Notes under the pieces: generated by a model | Seen by the model: the letters and a program-made list of their open reading frames with translations, nothing else | What the model was told of the DNA's origin: nothing | Database searches by the model: none | Source: JBBFMJ01 sp037441225 | GTDB taxonomy: Bacteria; Acidobacteriota; Thermoanaerobaculia; UBA2201 | NCBI GenBank assembly: GCA_037441225.1 | Contig: JBBISU010000063.1 | Coordinates: forward strand, 1 to 18,212 | Length of the DNA: 18,212 nt | Reading direction: 5' to 3' | In this document: piece by piece, positions 1 through 7,481 of the stretch | Layout of the letters: each line of letters opens with the position of its first letter | How positions within the stretch are numbered: the first letter of the stretch is position 1 | Position numbers and translations under genes: made by a program

Positions 1-55
1 AAGGGAAGGTGGAAGGACTGTTGGTGCTGGAACAATTACAGATATATTGGAATAA
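1..55 (+). CDS. tuf: Elongation factor Tu, C-terminal end (partial)
   Basis: Only the last 17 codons and the stop are present, in the frame starting at base 2. They read REGGRTVGAGTITDILE, the strongly conserved C terminus of EF-Tu (domain 3), the GTPase that delivers aminoacyl-tRNA to the ribosome. The rest of the gene lies upstream of the window. The following order rpmG - tRNA-Trp - secE - nusG is the usual bacterial context for one tuf copy, which supports the call. The stop codon is 3 nt before the rpmG start, so the two are probably cotranscribed. Confidence 0.93.
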   Translation, partial: REGGRTVGAGTITDILE

Positions 56-58
56 AAT

Positions 59-208
59 ATGAGGGAAATAATTAGTTTACAGTGTTCGGAATGCAAGAAT
101 AAAAACTACACTACTACAAAGAATAAGAAAAAGCATCAAACAAGGTTCGAAATAAAGAAGTATTGTAGATTTTGTAGAAAACATACATTGCATAAGGAGG
201 GTAAATAA
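59..208 (+). CDS. rpmG: Ribosomal protein bL33 (zinc-binding form)
   Basis: This 49-residue protein (MREIISLQCSECKNKNY...) is a component of the large ribosomal subunit. It has the bL33 length and pattern: a basic protein with two CxxC pairs (C9/C12 and C36/C39) that bind one zinc, i.e. the C-plus form of L33. The central TTTKNKK and YCRFCRKHTLHKE segments are diagnostic. The ATG lies 3 nt after the tuf stop and has no good Shine-Dalgarno sequence, only GGA within the tuf end, so translation is probably coupled to tuf. The stop is 2 nt before tRNA-Trp, so the mRNA must be cut there when the tRNA is processed. Confidence 0.96.
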   Translation: MREIISLQCSECKNKNYTTTKNKKKHQTRFEIKKYCRFCRKHTLHKEGK

Positions 209-210
209 AA

Positions 211-284
211 AGGCCAGTAGCTCAACCAGGCAGAGCGCCGGTCTCCAAAACCGGATGCTGGGGGTTCGACTCCCTCCTGGCCTG
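211..284 (+). tRNA. tRNA-Trp (anticodon CCA)
   Basis: A full cloverleaf can be folded. The acceptor stem AGGCCAG (211-217) pairs with CTGGCCT (277-283), with discriminator G at 284. The anticodon stem CCGGT/ACCGG (238-242/250-254) encloses loop CTCCAAA, giving anticodon CCA at 245-247. The T arm contains GGTTCGACTCC. No 3' CCA is encoded, since ATTTAAAT follows, so CCA must be added after transcription. The gene sits inside the tuf-rpmG-secE-nusG unit, 2 nt after rpmG and 8 nt before the secE start, an arrangement common in bacteria. Confidence 0.96.
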
Positions 285-292
285 ATTTAAAT

Positions 293-499
293 ATGAAATT
301 TGTTTGGTTTGAAAAAGTTAAAGTATTTTTGAAAGAAGTTAAGGCAGAGATGAAAAAGGTATCCTGGCCTTCAAGGAAAGATGTGGCTGGAACTACTTTT
401 GTCACTATCGTGGCTACTTTGGCACTGGCAATTTATCTTTATTTTGCTGATATAATTTTTACTTTTCTTGTAAAGTATATTTACAGATTAGGAGTTTAG
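293..499 (+). CDS. secE: Preprotein translocase subunit SecE
   Basis: This 68-residue protein is the short, single-span form of SecE, the clamp subunit of the inner-membrane SecYEG channel. An amphipathic region (residues about 5-27) contains the conserved FLKEVKAEMKKVSWPSRKDV block and is followed by one transmembrane helix (about 33-58, TTFVTIVATLALAIYLYFAD). The length matches minimal bacterial SecE rather than the three-span E. coli protein. It lies immediately before nusG, its usual neighbour. The ATG follows the tRNA-Trp 3' end by only 8 nt (ATTTAAAT) with no Shine-Dalgarno sequence. After tRNA 3' processing the mRNA would be nearly leaderless. Confidence 0.95.
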   Translation: MKFVWFEKVKVFLKEVKAEMKKVSWPSRKDVAGTTFVTIVATLALAIYLYFADIIFTFLVKYIYRLGV

Positions 500-503
500 T
501 AAA

Positions 504-1064
504 TTGCCTAAAAGATGGTATATAGTTCACACTTACTCTGGTTTTGAAGAAAGGGTTATGCAAGCTTTGATTCAAAGGATTGAAGCCCTTGGATATAAAG
601 ATTATTTTGGTGAAATAAAAATACCAAAAGAAACAGTTGTGGAACTTAAAAGTGGCAAAAAGAAGGAAGTGGAAAAGAAATTATTTCCAGGATATATCCT
701 TGTTCAAATTGAAACTGAAATTGAAGAAGATGGTTCCACTAAAATTCCTGATTTTGCCTGGCATTTGGTAAGACAAACACCAAAAGTTACTGGTTTTGTG
801 GGAGGCGGTAGAAGGCCTAACCCTTTGACAGAAGAAGAGGTAAACCAAATACTGCACCATGTTGAAATTACAAAGGAAAAACCAAAGCCAAAAGATATTT
901 TTGAAATAGGGGATTTGGTTAGAATTACTGAAGGTCCTTTTACTAATTTTACTGGTAAAGTTGAAGAAATAGATTTAGATAGGGGATTTTTAAAAGTTTC
1001 AGTTGTTATTTTTGGTCGTTCCACTCCAGTGGAATTGACTTTTTTTCAAGTCCAAAAATTATAG
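504..1064 (+). CDS. nusG: Transcription termination/antitermination factor NusG
   Basis: This 186-residue protein binds RNA polymerase and couples it to Rho or to ribosomal S10. The N-terminal NGN domain (about 1-120) starts KRWYIVHTYSGFEERV and contains KLFPGYILVQ and the TPKVTGFVGGGRRPNPL block. A KOW domain (about 130-186) contains FEIGDLVRITEGPFTNFTG and ends VELTFFQVQKL. The length is standard. The start is TTG: AGGAG at 490-494, inside the end of secE, lies 9 nt upstream, and the protein begins exactly where NusG homologues begin. It follows secE by 4 nt and precedes rplK, the conserved order. Confidence 0.97.
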   Translation: MPKRWYIVHTYSGFEERVMQALIQRIEALGYKDYFGEIKIPKETVVELKSGKKKEVEKKLFPGYILVQIETEIEEDGSTKIPDFAWHLVRQTPKVTGFVGGGRRPNPLTEEEVNQILHHVEITKEKPKPKDIFEIGDLVRITEGPFTNFTGKVEEIDLDRGFLKVSVVIFGRSTPVELTFFQVQKL

Positions 1065-1073
1065 GAGTAAAGT

Positions 1074-1502
1074 ATGGCAGTTAAAAAGGTTGTATCACAA
1101 ATAAAATTACAAATCCCGGGAGGGCAGGCAACACCTGCTCCACCTGTTGGCCCAGCTTTAGGTCAGCATGGTTTAAACATAATGGAATTTTGCAAGCAAT
1201 TTAATGCAAAAACACAAAAAGAGCAAGGGACAATTATCCCTGTTGTAATTACTGTTTATTCAGATAAAAGCTTTACATTCATTACGAAAACTCCCCCTGT
1301 CTCTGTTTTGATAAAAAAATTGTTGAATATTGAAAAGGGTTCAGCAGAACCAAATAGGAAGAAGGTAGGAATCCTAAAAAAAGCAGATGTGAAAAAAATT
1401 GCTCAAATGAAAATTGCTGATTTGAATACAAAAGATATTGAAAAAGCAATGAAGATAGTTGAAGGAACAGCTCGTTCAATGGGCGTAAAGATAGAAGATT
1501 AG
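1074..1502 (+). CDS. rplK: Ribosomal protein uL11
   Basis: This 142-residue protein is of standard length. L11 binds the GTPase-associated region of 23S rRNA with L10/L12 and takes part in factor binding and the stringent response. The N-terminal domain shows the hallmark PGGQATPAPPVGPALGQHG and the N-terminal proline-rich hinge. The C-terminal RNA-binding domain includes FTFITKTPPVSVLIKK and ends GTARSMGVKIED. GGAG at 1064-1067, overlapping the nusG stop, is the ribosome binding site. It is in the usual operon position before rplA. Confidence 0.97.
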   Translation: MAVKKVVSQIKLQIPGGQATPAPPVGPALGQHGLNIMEFCKQFNAKTQKEQGTIIPVVITVYSDKSFTFITKTPPVSVLIKKLLNIEKGSAEPNRKKVGILKKADVKKIAQMKIADLNTKDIEKAMKIVEGTARSMGVKIED

Positions 1503-1513
1503 GAGGAATAATT

Positions 1514-2206
1514 ATGGGAACCGTAGGTAAGAAATATTTGGAAGCAAAGAAAAAAATTCCACAAACTCCCTTAACTTTAAAAGAAGCAATAGAATTAGCA
1601 AAATCTATATCTTATGCAAAATTTGATGAGAGTGTAGATTTAGCTTTAAGGTTAGGGGTTAATCCAAAATATGCTGATCAAATGGTTAGAGGAACTGTTG
1701 TTTTGCCAAATGGGCTTGGGAAAACTTTAAAGGTAATGGTAATTGCTTCTGGAGAAAAAATAAAAGAAGCTCAGGAGGCAGGTGCAGATATAGTGGGTTC
1801 TGATGATATGGTTCAAAGAATTCAAGAAGGTTTTTTGGATTTTGATGTTTTGATTGCAACACCTGATATGATGAAATCCTTAGGAAAGTTAGGAAAGATA
1901 TTGGGTCCTAAAGGTTTGATGCCAAATCCAAAGACCGGAACAGTTACAATGAATATAAAAGAAGCAGTAAAAGAAACAAAGGCAGGAAAAGTAGAGTTCA
2001 GGGTTGATAAAAATGGAATTATACATTCATCAATTGGAAAAAAATCTTTTGAAGTAGATAAGTTATATGAAAATGCAATTTCTTTTATTCAAGCTGTAAT
2101 TAAAGCAAAACCACAAAGTGCAAAAGGAAAGTATATAAGGGCTGCTTATCTTTCTACAACAATGGGACCAAGTATAAAGTTAAACTTGCAGGAATTGGAG
2201 GTTTAA
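1514..2206 (+). CDS. rplA: Ribosomal protein uL1
   Basis: This 230-residue protein matches the family length. L1 forms the mobile stalk near the ribosomal E site and often represses its own mRNA. Conserved blocks include VDLALRLGVNPKYADQMVRG, the VGSDDMVQRIQEGFLDFDV segment, and GKLGKILGPKGLMPNPKTGTV, the signature of domain II. The C terminus contains KGKYIRAAYLSTTMGPSIKL. A strong AGGAGG at 1501-1506 precedes the ATG. The gene starts 11 nt after rplK and ends 1 nt before rplJ, so expression is probably coupled. I did not identify an L1-binding operator in the mRNA. Confidence 0.97.
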   Translation: MGTVGKKYLEAKKKIPQTPLTLKEAIELAKSISYAKFDESVDLALRLGVNPKYADQMVRGTVVLPNGLGKTLKVMVIASGEKIKEAQEAGADIVGSDDMVQRIQEGFLDFDVLIATPDMMKSLGKLGKILGPKGLMPNPKTGTVTMNIKEAVKETKAGKVEFRVDKNGIIHSSIGKKSFEVDKLYENAISFIQAVIKAKPQSAKGKYIRAAYLSTTMGPSIKLNLQELEV

Positions 2207-2207
2207 T

Positions 2208-2720
2208 ATGCCGACACAACAAAAGATAGAGCAAGTAAAGAAACTTAAAGAAATTTTGAAGGATAAACCCAATATTTTTATTTTAAATTTTAGCAAAGTA
2301 ACTGTTAAAGACATAACAATTTTAAGACAAAAAATAAAAGAAAAAGGTAGCAATTATATTGTTGCAAAAAACACTTTGTTAAAAAGAGCTTTTGAGGAAT
2401 CAGGAATTCAATCTTTAAATGAATATTTAGAGGGTCCAACTGCAATTGTTGTAAGTCCTTCAAAACCGGAGGAAGTGGCAAAAATTTTGATAGATTATTC
2501 TTCTCAAAACACTGAGTTTTATTTTAAAGGTGGATATATTGATCAAAGGCCAGAAAAAGCAGAAAGTTTAAAGGCGCTTGCCACATTGCCCCCAAAGGAA
2601 GAATTAATTGGGAAAGTTTTATTTATATTAAATAATCCAATTCAAAGATTGGTAAATGTTCTTTCAAGTCCTATAAGTGGACTTTGCAGGGTTTTACAAG
2701 CTATTGCATCAAATAAATAA
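2208..2720 (+). CDS. rplJ: Ribosomal protein uL10
   Basis: This 170-residue protein is of normal L10 length and anchors the L7/L12 dimers of the ribosomal stalk. The N-terminal rRNA and L11 contact domain (about 1-130) contains IFILNFSKVTVKDITILRQK, the conserved NYIVAKNTLLKRAF block and LEGPTAIV. The C-terminal helix (about 135-170, IGKVLFILNNPIQRLVNVL...) binds L12 dimers. GGAGG at 2197-2201 lies within the end of rplA. The gap to rplA is a single base, leaving no room for the long L10 leader found in some other bacteria. Confidence 0.96.
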   Translation: MPTQQKIEQVKKLKEILKDKPNIFILNFSKVTVKDITILRQKIKEKGSNYIVAKNTLLKRAFEESGIQSLNEYLEGPTAIVVSPSKPEEVAKILIDYSSQNTEFYFKGGYIDQRPEKAESLKALATLPPKEELIGKVLFILNNPIQRLVNVLSSPISGLCRVLQAIASNK

Positions 2721-2741
2721 ATTTTATATACGGAGGGAAAA

Positions 2742-3131
2742 ATGCCAGAAATAACAAAAGAAAAGGTTATCGAATTTATCAAAAAAATGAGTGTTTTAGA
2801 ATTAAATGAATTTGTAAAGGAATTGGAAAAGGAATTTGGTGTTTCCGCACAAGCTGCTATGCCTGTTATGATTCAATCAGGTACCCAAGGTGGAGCCCAA
2901 GCTCCAGCACAAGAAGAGAAAACAGAATTTACAGTGTCATTAAAAGAAGTTGGTGCCGATAAAATTAAGGTAATTAAAGTTTTGAGGGAGGTAACCAATT
3001 TAGGATTAAAAGAGGCAAAAGATTTAGTTGACAAAGCCCCTGGTGTGATAAAAGAAAATGTAAGCAAAGAAGAAGCTGAATCAATTAAGAAAAAGTTTGA
3101 GGAGGTTGGTGCCAAGGTAGAAGTAAAATAA
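2742..3131 (+). CDS. rplL: Ribosomal protein bL12 (L7/L12)
   Basis: This 129-residue stalk protein recruits translation GTPases. The N-terminal dimerisation helices (about 1-35, EKVIEFIKKMSVLELNEFVK) are followed by a flexible hinge rich in Ala, Gly, Gln and Pro (about 37-58). The globular C-terminal domain (about 60-129) contains EFTVSLKEVGADKIKVIKV and the factor-binding GLKEAKDLVDKAPGVIKE. GGAGGG at 2732-2737 gives a strong ribosome binding site, consistent with the need for more L12 than L10. After its stop there is an 83-bp gap before rpoB, the longest spacing in the plus-strand unit. Confidence 0.97.
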   Translation: MPEITKEKVIEFIKKMSVLELNEFVKELEKEFGVSAQAAMPVMIQSGTQGGAQAPAQEEKTEFTVSLKEVGADKIKVIKVLREVTNLGLKEAKDLVDKAPGVIKENVSKEEAESIKKKFEEVGAKVEVK

Positions 3132-3133
3132 AT

Positions 3134-3162
3134 TTGATGATTATATCTTTATTTATTATATA
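3134..3162 (+). promoter_or_regulatory. Candidate promoter in the rplL-rpoB gap
   Basis: TTGATG (3134-3139) and TATATA (3157-3162) are separated by 17 nt, acceptable sigma-70 -35 and -10 hexamers directly after the rplL stop. An internal promoter here would let rpoBC be expressed apart from the ribosomal genes. The gap is very AT-rich, so chance matches are likely. Confidence 0.28.
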
Positions 3163-3170
3163 TAAGATAC

Positions 3171-3191
3171 CTTCAAGGAAATTCTTTGAAG
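3171..3191 (+). other. Hairpin between rplL and rpoB
   Basis: An inverted repeat CTTCAAGGA / TCTTTGAAG can form a 9-bp stem (one G-U pair) around an AAT loop. No U-run follows, so it does not look like a simple intrinsic terminator. It lies where many bacteria have an attenuator or RNase-processing hairpin that sets the ratio of ribosomal protein to RNA polymerase expression. That role is inferred from position only. The rpoB ribosome binding site begins 15 nt downstream. Confidence 0.4.
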
Positions 3192-3214
3192 ATTAATATA
3201 ACTTTGGAGGTTAT

Positions 3215-6200
3215 ATGTGTAGTTTGAATATAGAGGATAAGTGTATAAATTTTTCAAAAAGAAAACAAATTATTCCTATGCCAAATTTAATCCAGGTTCA
3301 AAAGAAGTCCTACGATGACTTTTTGCAGATGGATTTATTGCCCGAGGAAAGGGAAATAATTGGATTAGAAGCAGTATTCAAATCAGTTTTCCCCTTTTCA
3401 AATTTTAAGGAAACCTGTACAATTGATTTTGTTAAATATTCAATTGGTGAATGGGAATGCAAATGTGGTAGTTTAAAAGGGCTTGAATATATGAGGCATC
3501 TATGCCCATATCCGAATTGTCCAAGCCACAAATTGAAAAGGAAAATTAAAATTCAAAAACAAGAAATAATGAATGTTCTATGCCCTTGGTGTGGTAGAAC
3601 CTCTAAATATGAGCCAAAACCTTGCCCTCAATGTGGCTACCCCGTTGAATTGCAGTTAACTTATACACCTGAAGAATGTATTGAAAGGGGCTTGTCTTAT
3701 GCAGCTCCTTTAAGGGTAACTTTTAGATTAACAACTTATGAAACAGGAAAAGGTCAAAAAGAGATAAAGGATATAAAAGAAGAAGAGGTATATTTTGGCG
3801 AAATTCCTCTTATGACAGAAACTGGTACATTTATCTTTAATGGTACTGAAAGGGTTGTGGTTTCTCAACTTCATCGCTCTCCAGGAGTATTTTTTACAAG
3901 GGAAGCACCTCACTGGTATGTGGCAAAATTGAGTCCCTATAGGGGTTCATGGGTTGAATTTGAATATGATAAAAAGGGTATTTTATTTGTAAGGATTGAT
4001 AGAAGGAAAAAGATGTTGGGAACAATTTTTTTAAGAGCTTTGGGTCTTGCCACAAATGAAGATATTTTAAGAAGATTTTATGTTCCAATTAAAGCTTTTT
4101 TGAAAAGTGATGGTGTTGAGCTTTTTTTTGATAAAAAGGTTTTGGAAATTGAAAAAATTAGGGAAAAAGAAAGGGCTATCTCTGGACAGGCACAAACAAA
4201 AAAAATTTTTGCTGGTATAAAATGGGATAACCAATTAAGGGAAGAACTTGAAAAGAAAGGGCAAGCAAAGAGATTTGTAAAATTTTCTTCTATTTCAGAT
4301 GCCCGATTTATGACTGATATAGTAAACCTTGAAACAGGAGAGGTATTATTTGAGGCAAATAATTTACTCCCACAAAATTTTTCAAAAGTATTGGAAGATA
4401 ACAAAATAAAGGAATTTGAAATCTTCTTTCCAAATTGGGATATCGCAACAGATGTTATATCTAATACAATTGAAAAAGATCCCTTTGAATCTCAGGAAGA
4501 AGCAATAATGGATTTTTATAAAAGGTTGAGGCCTGGTGAAGTGGTTTTATTAGATGTTTCAAAACAATTCTTTAGATCAATATTTTTTGATGAAAGAAGG
4601 TATGATTTTTCAAAAGTTGGGAGATTTAAGTTTAATAATAAATTGTCAGTAAACACAGATATAAATAAAAAGACATTAGATCCAGAGGACTTCTTTAAGG
4701 TAGTGGAATATCTGATAAGATTGAGAAAAGATATAGGAATTGTTGATGATATAGATAATTTAGGTAATAGAAGGGTTCGATCGGTTGGGGAACTCTTAGA
4801 AAACCATTTCAGAATTGGCTTGGTGAGGATGGAAAAAGCAATTAAAGAAAAAATGACAATACAGGAACCAGATAAAAGTATGCCAAAGGATCTTGTTAAT
4901 GCAAAACCAGTTATAGCTGCAATTAAAGAATTTTTTGGAACTTCTCAGCTTTCACAATTTATGGATCAAACAAATCCATTGGCAGAGATTACTCATAAAA
5001 GAAGATTGTCTGCTTTAGGTCCGGGTGGGCTTTCAAGGGAAAGGGCTGGCTTTGAAGTAAGGGATGTCCATGCAACACATTATAGCAGGATTTGCCCAAT
5101 TGAAACACCAGAAGGACCAAATATTGGTCTTATATCATCTCTTGCAACTTATGCAAGGATAAACGAATTTGGTTTTATTGAAAGTCCTTATAAAAAAGTA
5201 GAAAAAGGAAGGGTCTTAAACCATTTTAAAATTATTGCTCCTATGGATAGTAATTTTAAAGTCAATGATATAGTCAAAGAAACTGACTTGGAAAAGGTAA
5301 ATAATGAATTGCAAAAAGAGGGTAAAAAAGTTCCAATTGTTGAACCTTTTGTTTTTTATCTTTCAGCTCCAGAGGAAGAAAATTATATAATTGCCCAAGC
5401 AAATGTTCCAATGGATGATAAAGGAAATATTTTATCTGATCAAGTTATTGCAAGGTATAAAGGAGAATTTATAACTATTGATAAAATGAAGGTTGACTTT
5501 ATTGATGTTTCTCCAAAGCAGGTGGTTTCCGTCGCAGCTTCTCTTATACCTTTTTTGGAACATGATGATGCAAACAGAGCTTTAATGGGCTCAAATATGC
5601 AAAGGCAAGCAGTCCCATTGCTTACCCCAGAAGTTCCAATTGTGCAGACAGGAATGGAAGCAATGGTTTCAAGGGATTCTGGAGCTGTTGTTATATGCAG
5701 AAGATCTGGCGTTGTTGAATCAGTGGATGCTGATAGAATAATAGTCAGGGTTGAAGGTGAAGATCCTATAACAGGGGAGATAAGGGATTTTGATGCTGAC
5801 ATCTACCAGCTTGTAAAATTCAAAAGGTCTAACCAAAATACCTGTCTAAACCAAAGACCAATTGTTAAAAAAGGACAAAGGGTTATGGCAGGTCAAGTTA
5901 TTGCTGATGGTGCTTCAACAGCAGAAGGGGTTTTATCACAAGGAAGAAATGTTTTAGTTGCTTTTATGCCCTTTAGGGGATATAACTTTGAAGATGCTAT
6001 AGTAATTTCAGAAAAACTTGTAAAAGAAGATGCCTTTACATCAATCCATATAGAAGAATTTGAATGTGAAGCAAGGGATACTAAGTTAGGACCGGAGCAA
6101 ATTACTCCCGATATTCCAAATGTAGGTGAAAGTGCCTTAAAAGACCTTGATGAAAGTGGAATTATAAGAATTGGTTCTCATGTAAAAACAGATGATATTT

Positions 6201-7480
6201 TAGTTGGAAAAGTTACACCTAAAGGAGAAACGCAACTTACACCAGAAGAAAAGCTTTTAAGGGCAATCTTTGGAGAAAAGGCAGGGGATTATAAGGATGC
6301 TTCTTTAAGAGTTCCACCAGGGATAGAAGGAGTTGTTGTAGGTGTGAGGATATTTTATAGAAAAGGAGTTGAAAAAGATGAAAGAGCAAGGATTATAGAA
6401 GAAGAATTTCAAAAGAGATTGGAAAGGAATTTGAGGGACAAAGAACAGATTTTGATTGAAGAGAGGAACAAAAAAATTTATACCTTAGTTAAAAACATAA
6501 AAGCAACCAAAAATGTATTAAATTCAGAAAAAAAAGTTATCTTGGAAAAGGATAAAAAATTTACTCTTGAAGTTATTAAGATAATGGGGAAGAAAAACTT
6601 GGAAGATATTCCAATCTCTGACTTAGAAATAAAAAAGGAAATTCAAAATATAGTAAAGAGGACAGAATCAAAAATAGAAGTTTTAAGAAAAGAAGTTAAA
6701 GAAAAGGTTGAAAATTTGCATAAAGGAGAAGAGCTTTCGCCAGGAGTTATCAAAAAAGTTAAGGTATATATTGCAATGAAAAGGAAGCTTTCAATTGGTG
6801 ATAAAATTGCAGGAAGACATGGAAATAAAGGTGTAATATCAATGGTTCTTCCAGAGGAAGATATGCCTTTTTTACCTGATGGCACACCTGTTGAAATTGT
6901 TTTAAACCCCTTAGGTGTTCCTTCAAGGATGAATGTTGGACAGATATTGGAAACCCATTTGGGTTGGGCAGGAAAGGTATTGGGACTTAAATTTATTACA
7001 CCTGTATTTGAAGGTGCAAAAGAAAAAGATATTAAGCAATACTTAAAAAAAGCAAATTTACCCTTGGATTCCAAAATAACATTATATGATGGGCTTACTG
7101 GTGAGCCCTTTCATTACCCTGTAACTGTTGGATATATTTATATGATGAAACTTGTTCATATGGTAGATGATAAGATTCATGCAAGATCGATTGGTCCTTA
7201 TTCTTTAATTACACAACAACCCCTTGGCGGAAAGGCACAATTTGGTGGTCAGAGATTTGGAGAAATGGAGGTATGGGCATTAGAAGCTTATGGTTCTGCC
7301 TATACTCTTCAGGAACTTTTAACATATAAATCAGATGATGTAGAAGGTAGAACAAAGATTTATCAATCTATTGTAAAAGGTGCAGTCCCACAGGACCCAG
7401 GGATTCCTGAGTCCTTTAATGTTCTCGTAAGAGAACTTAGAAGTTTGTGTTTAAATGTAGAACTTTTAAAGGAGGGATAA
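3215..7480 (+). CDS. rpoB: RNA polymerase subunit beta, with an N-terminal zinc-ribbon insertion
   Basis: This 1421-residue catalytic subunit is longer than the 1342 residues of E. coli. Landmarks include the rifampicin region at about 575-601 (SQLSQFMDQTNPL, THKRRLSALGPGG), where positions equivalent to E. coli Q513, D516, H526 and S531 are all the sensitive-type residues. Others are CPIETPEGPNIGLI (627-640), KLSIGDKIAGRHGNKG (191 residues after position 1000, about 1191-1206) and the C-terminal GGKAQFGGQRFGEMEVWALEAYG. About 1050-1175 is a charged, probably coiled-coil insert as in Gram-negative enzymes. Unusually, about 68 residues (80-147) are inserted where E. coli has residue 78. They carry eight cysteines (82, 84, 97, 102, 123, 126, 137, 140) and probably bind two zincs. 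GGAGG at 3206-3210 supports the ATG. Confidence 0.98.
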   Translation: MCSLNIEDKCINFSKRKQIIPMPNLIQVQKKSYDDFLQMDLLPEEREIIGLEAVFKSVFPFSNFKETCTIDFVKYSIGEWECKCGSLKGLEYMRHLCPYPNCPSHKLKRKIKIQKQEIMNVLCPWCGRTSKYEPKPCPQCGYPVELQLTYTPEECIERGLSYAAPLRVTFRLTTYETGKGQKEIKDIKEEEVYFGEIPLMTETGTFIFNGTERVVVSQLHRSPGVFFTREAPHWYVAKLSPYRGSWVEFEYDKKGILFVRIDRRKKMLGTIFLRALGLATNEDILRRFYVPIKAFLKSDGVELFFDKKVLEIEKIREKERAISGQAQTKKIFAGIKWDNQLREELEKKGQAKRFVKFSSISDARFMTDIVNLETGEVLFEANNLLPQNFSKVLEDNKIKEFEIFFPNWDIATDVISNTIEKDPFESQEEAIMDFYKRLRPGEVVLLDVSKQFFRSIFFDERRYDFSKVGRFKFNNKLSVNTDINKKTLDPEDFFKVVEYLIRLRKDIGIVDDIDNLGNRRVRSVGELLENHFRIGLVRMEKAIKEKMTIQEPDKSMPKDLVNAKPVIAAIKEFFGTSQLSQFMDQTNPLAEITHKRRLSALGPGGLSRERAGFEVRDVHATHYSRICPIETPEGPNIGLISSLATYARINEFGFIESPYKKVEKGRVLNHFKIIAPMDSNFKVNDIVKETDLEKVNNELQKEGKKVPIVEPFVFYLSAPEEENYIIAQANVPMDDKGNILSDQVIARYKGEFITIDKMKVDFIDVSPKQVVSVAASLIPFLEHDDANRALMGSNMQRQAVPLLTPEVPIVQTGMEAMVSRDSGAVVICRRSGVVESVDADRIIVRVEGEDPITGEIRDFDADIYQLVKFKRSNQNTCLNQRPIVKKGQRVMAGQVIADGASTAEGVLSQGRNVLVAFMPFRGYNFEDAIVISEKLVKEDAFTSIHIEEFECEARDTKLGPEQITPDIPNVGESALKDLDESGIIRIGSHVKTDDILVGKVTPKGETQLTPEEKLLRAIFGEKAGDYKDASLRVPPGIEGVVVGVRIFYRKGVEKDERARIIEEEFQKRLERNLRDKEQILIEERNKKIYTLVKNIKATKNVLNSEKKVILEKDKKFTLEVIKIMGKKNLEDIPISDLEIKKEIQNIVKRTESKIEVLRKEVKEKVENLHKGEELSPGVIKKVKVYIAMKRKLSIGDKIAGRHGNKGVISMVLPEEDMPFLPDGTPVEIVLNPLGVPSRMNVGQILETHLGWAGKVLGLKFITPVFEGAKEKDIKQYLKKANLPLDSKITLYDGLTGEPFHYPVTVGYIYMMKLVHMVDDKIHARSIGPYSLITQQPLGGKAQFGGQRFGEMEVWALEAYGSAYTLQELLTYKSDDVEGRTKIYQSIVKGAVPQDPGIPESFNVLVRELRSLCLNVELLKEG

Positions 7481-7481
7481 A

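Noticed and set aside
136..405. Minus-strand ORF of 89 codons across rpmG, tRNA-Trp and secE
   Set aside because: Its centre is the antisense of tRNA-Trp (the familiar GVEPPASG-type artefact), and both ends are antisense to real conserved genes.
3452..3643. RpoB zinc segment as an assembly chimera with rpoC
   Set aside because: The frame is open throughout, the second CxxC ribbon has no counterpart in RpoC, and nucleotide identity to rpoC is only local (a shared TGGGAATGC). It looks like diverged coding sequence, not a misassembly.
5440..5802. Minus-strand ORF of 120 codons inside rpoB
   Set aside because: It lies wholly antisense to highly conserved rpoB sequence, with Ser/Thr/Ile-rich shadow composition and no start signal.
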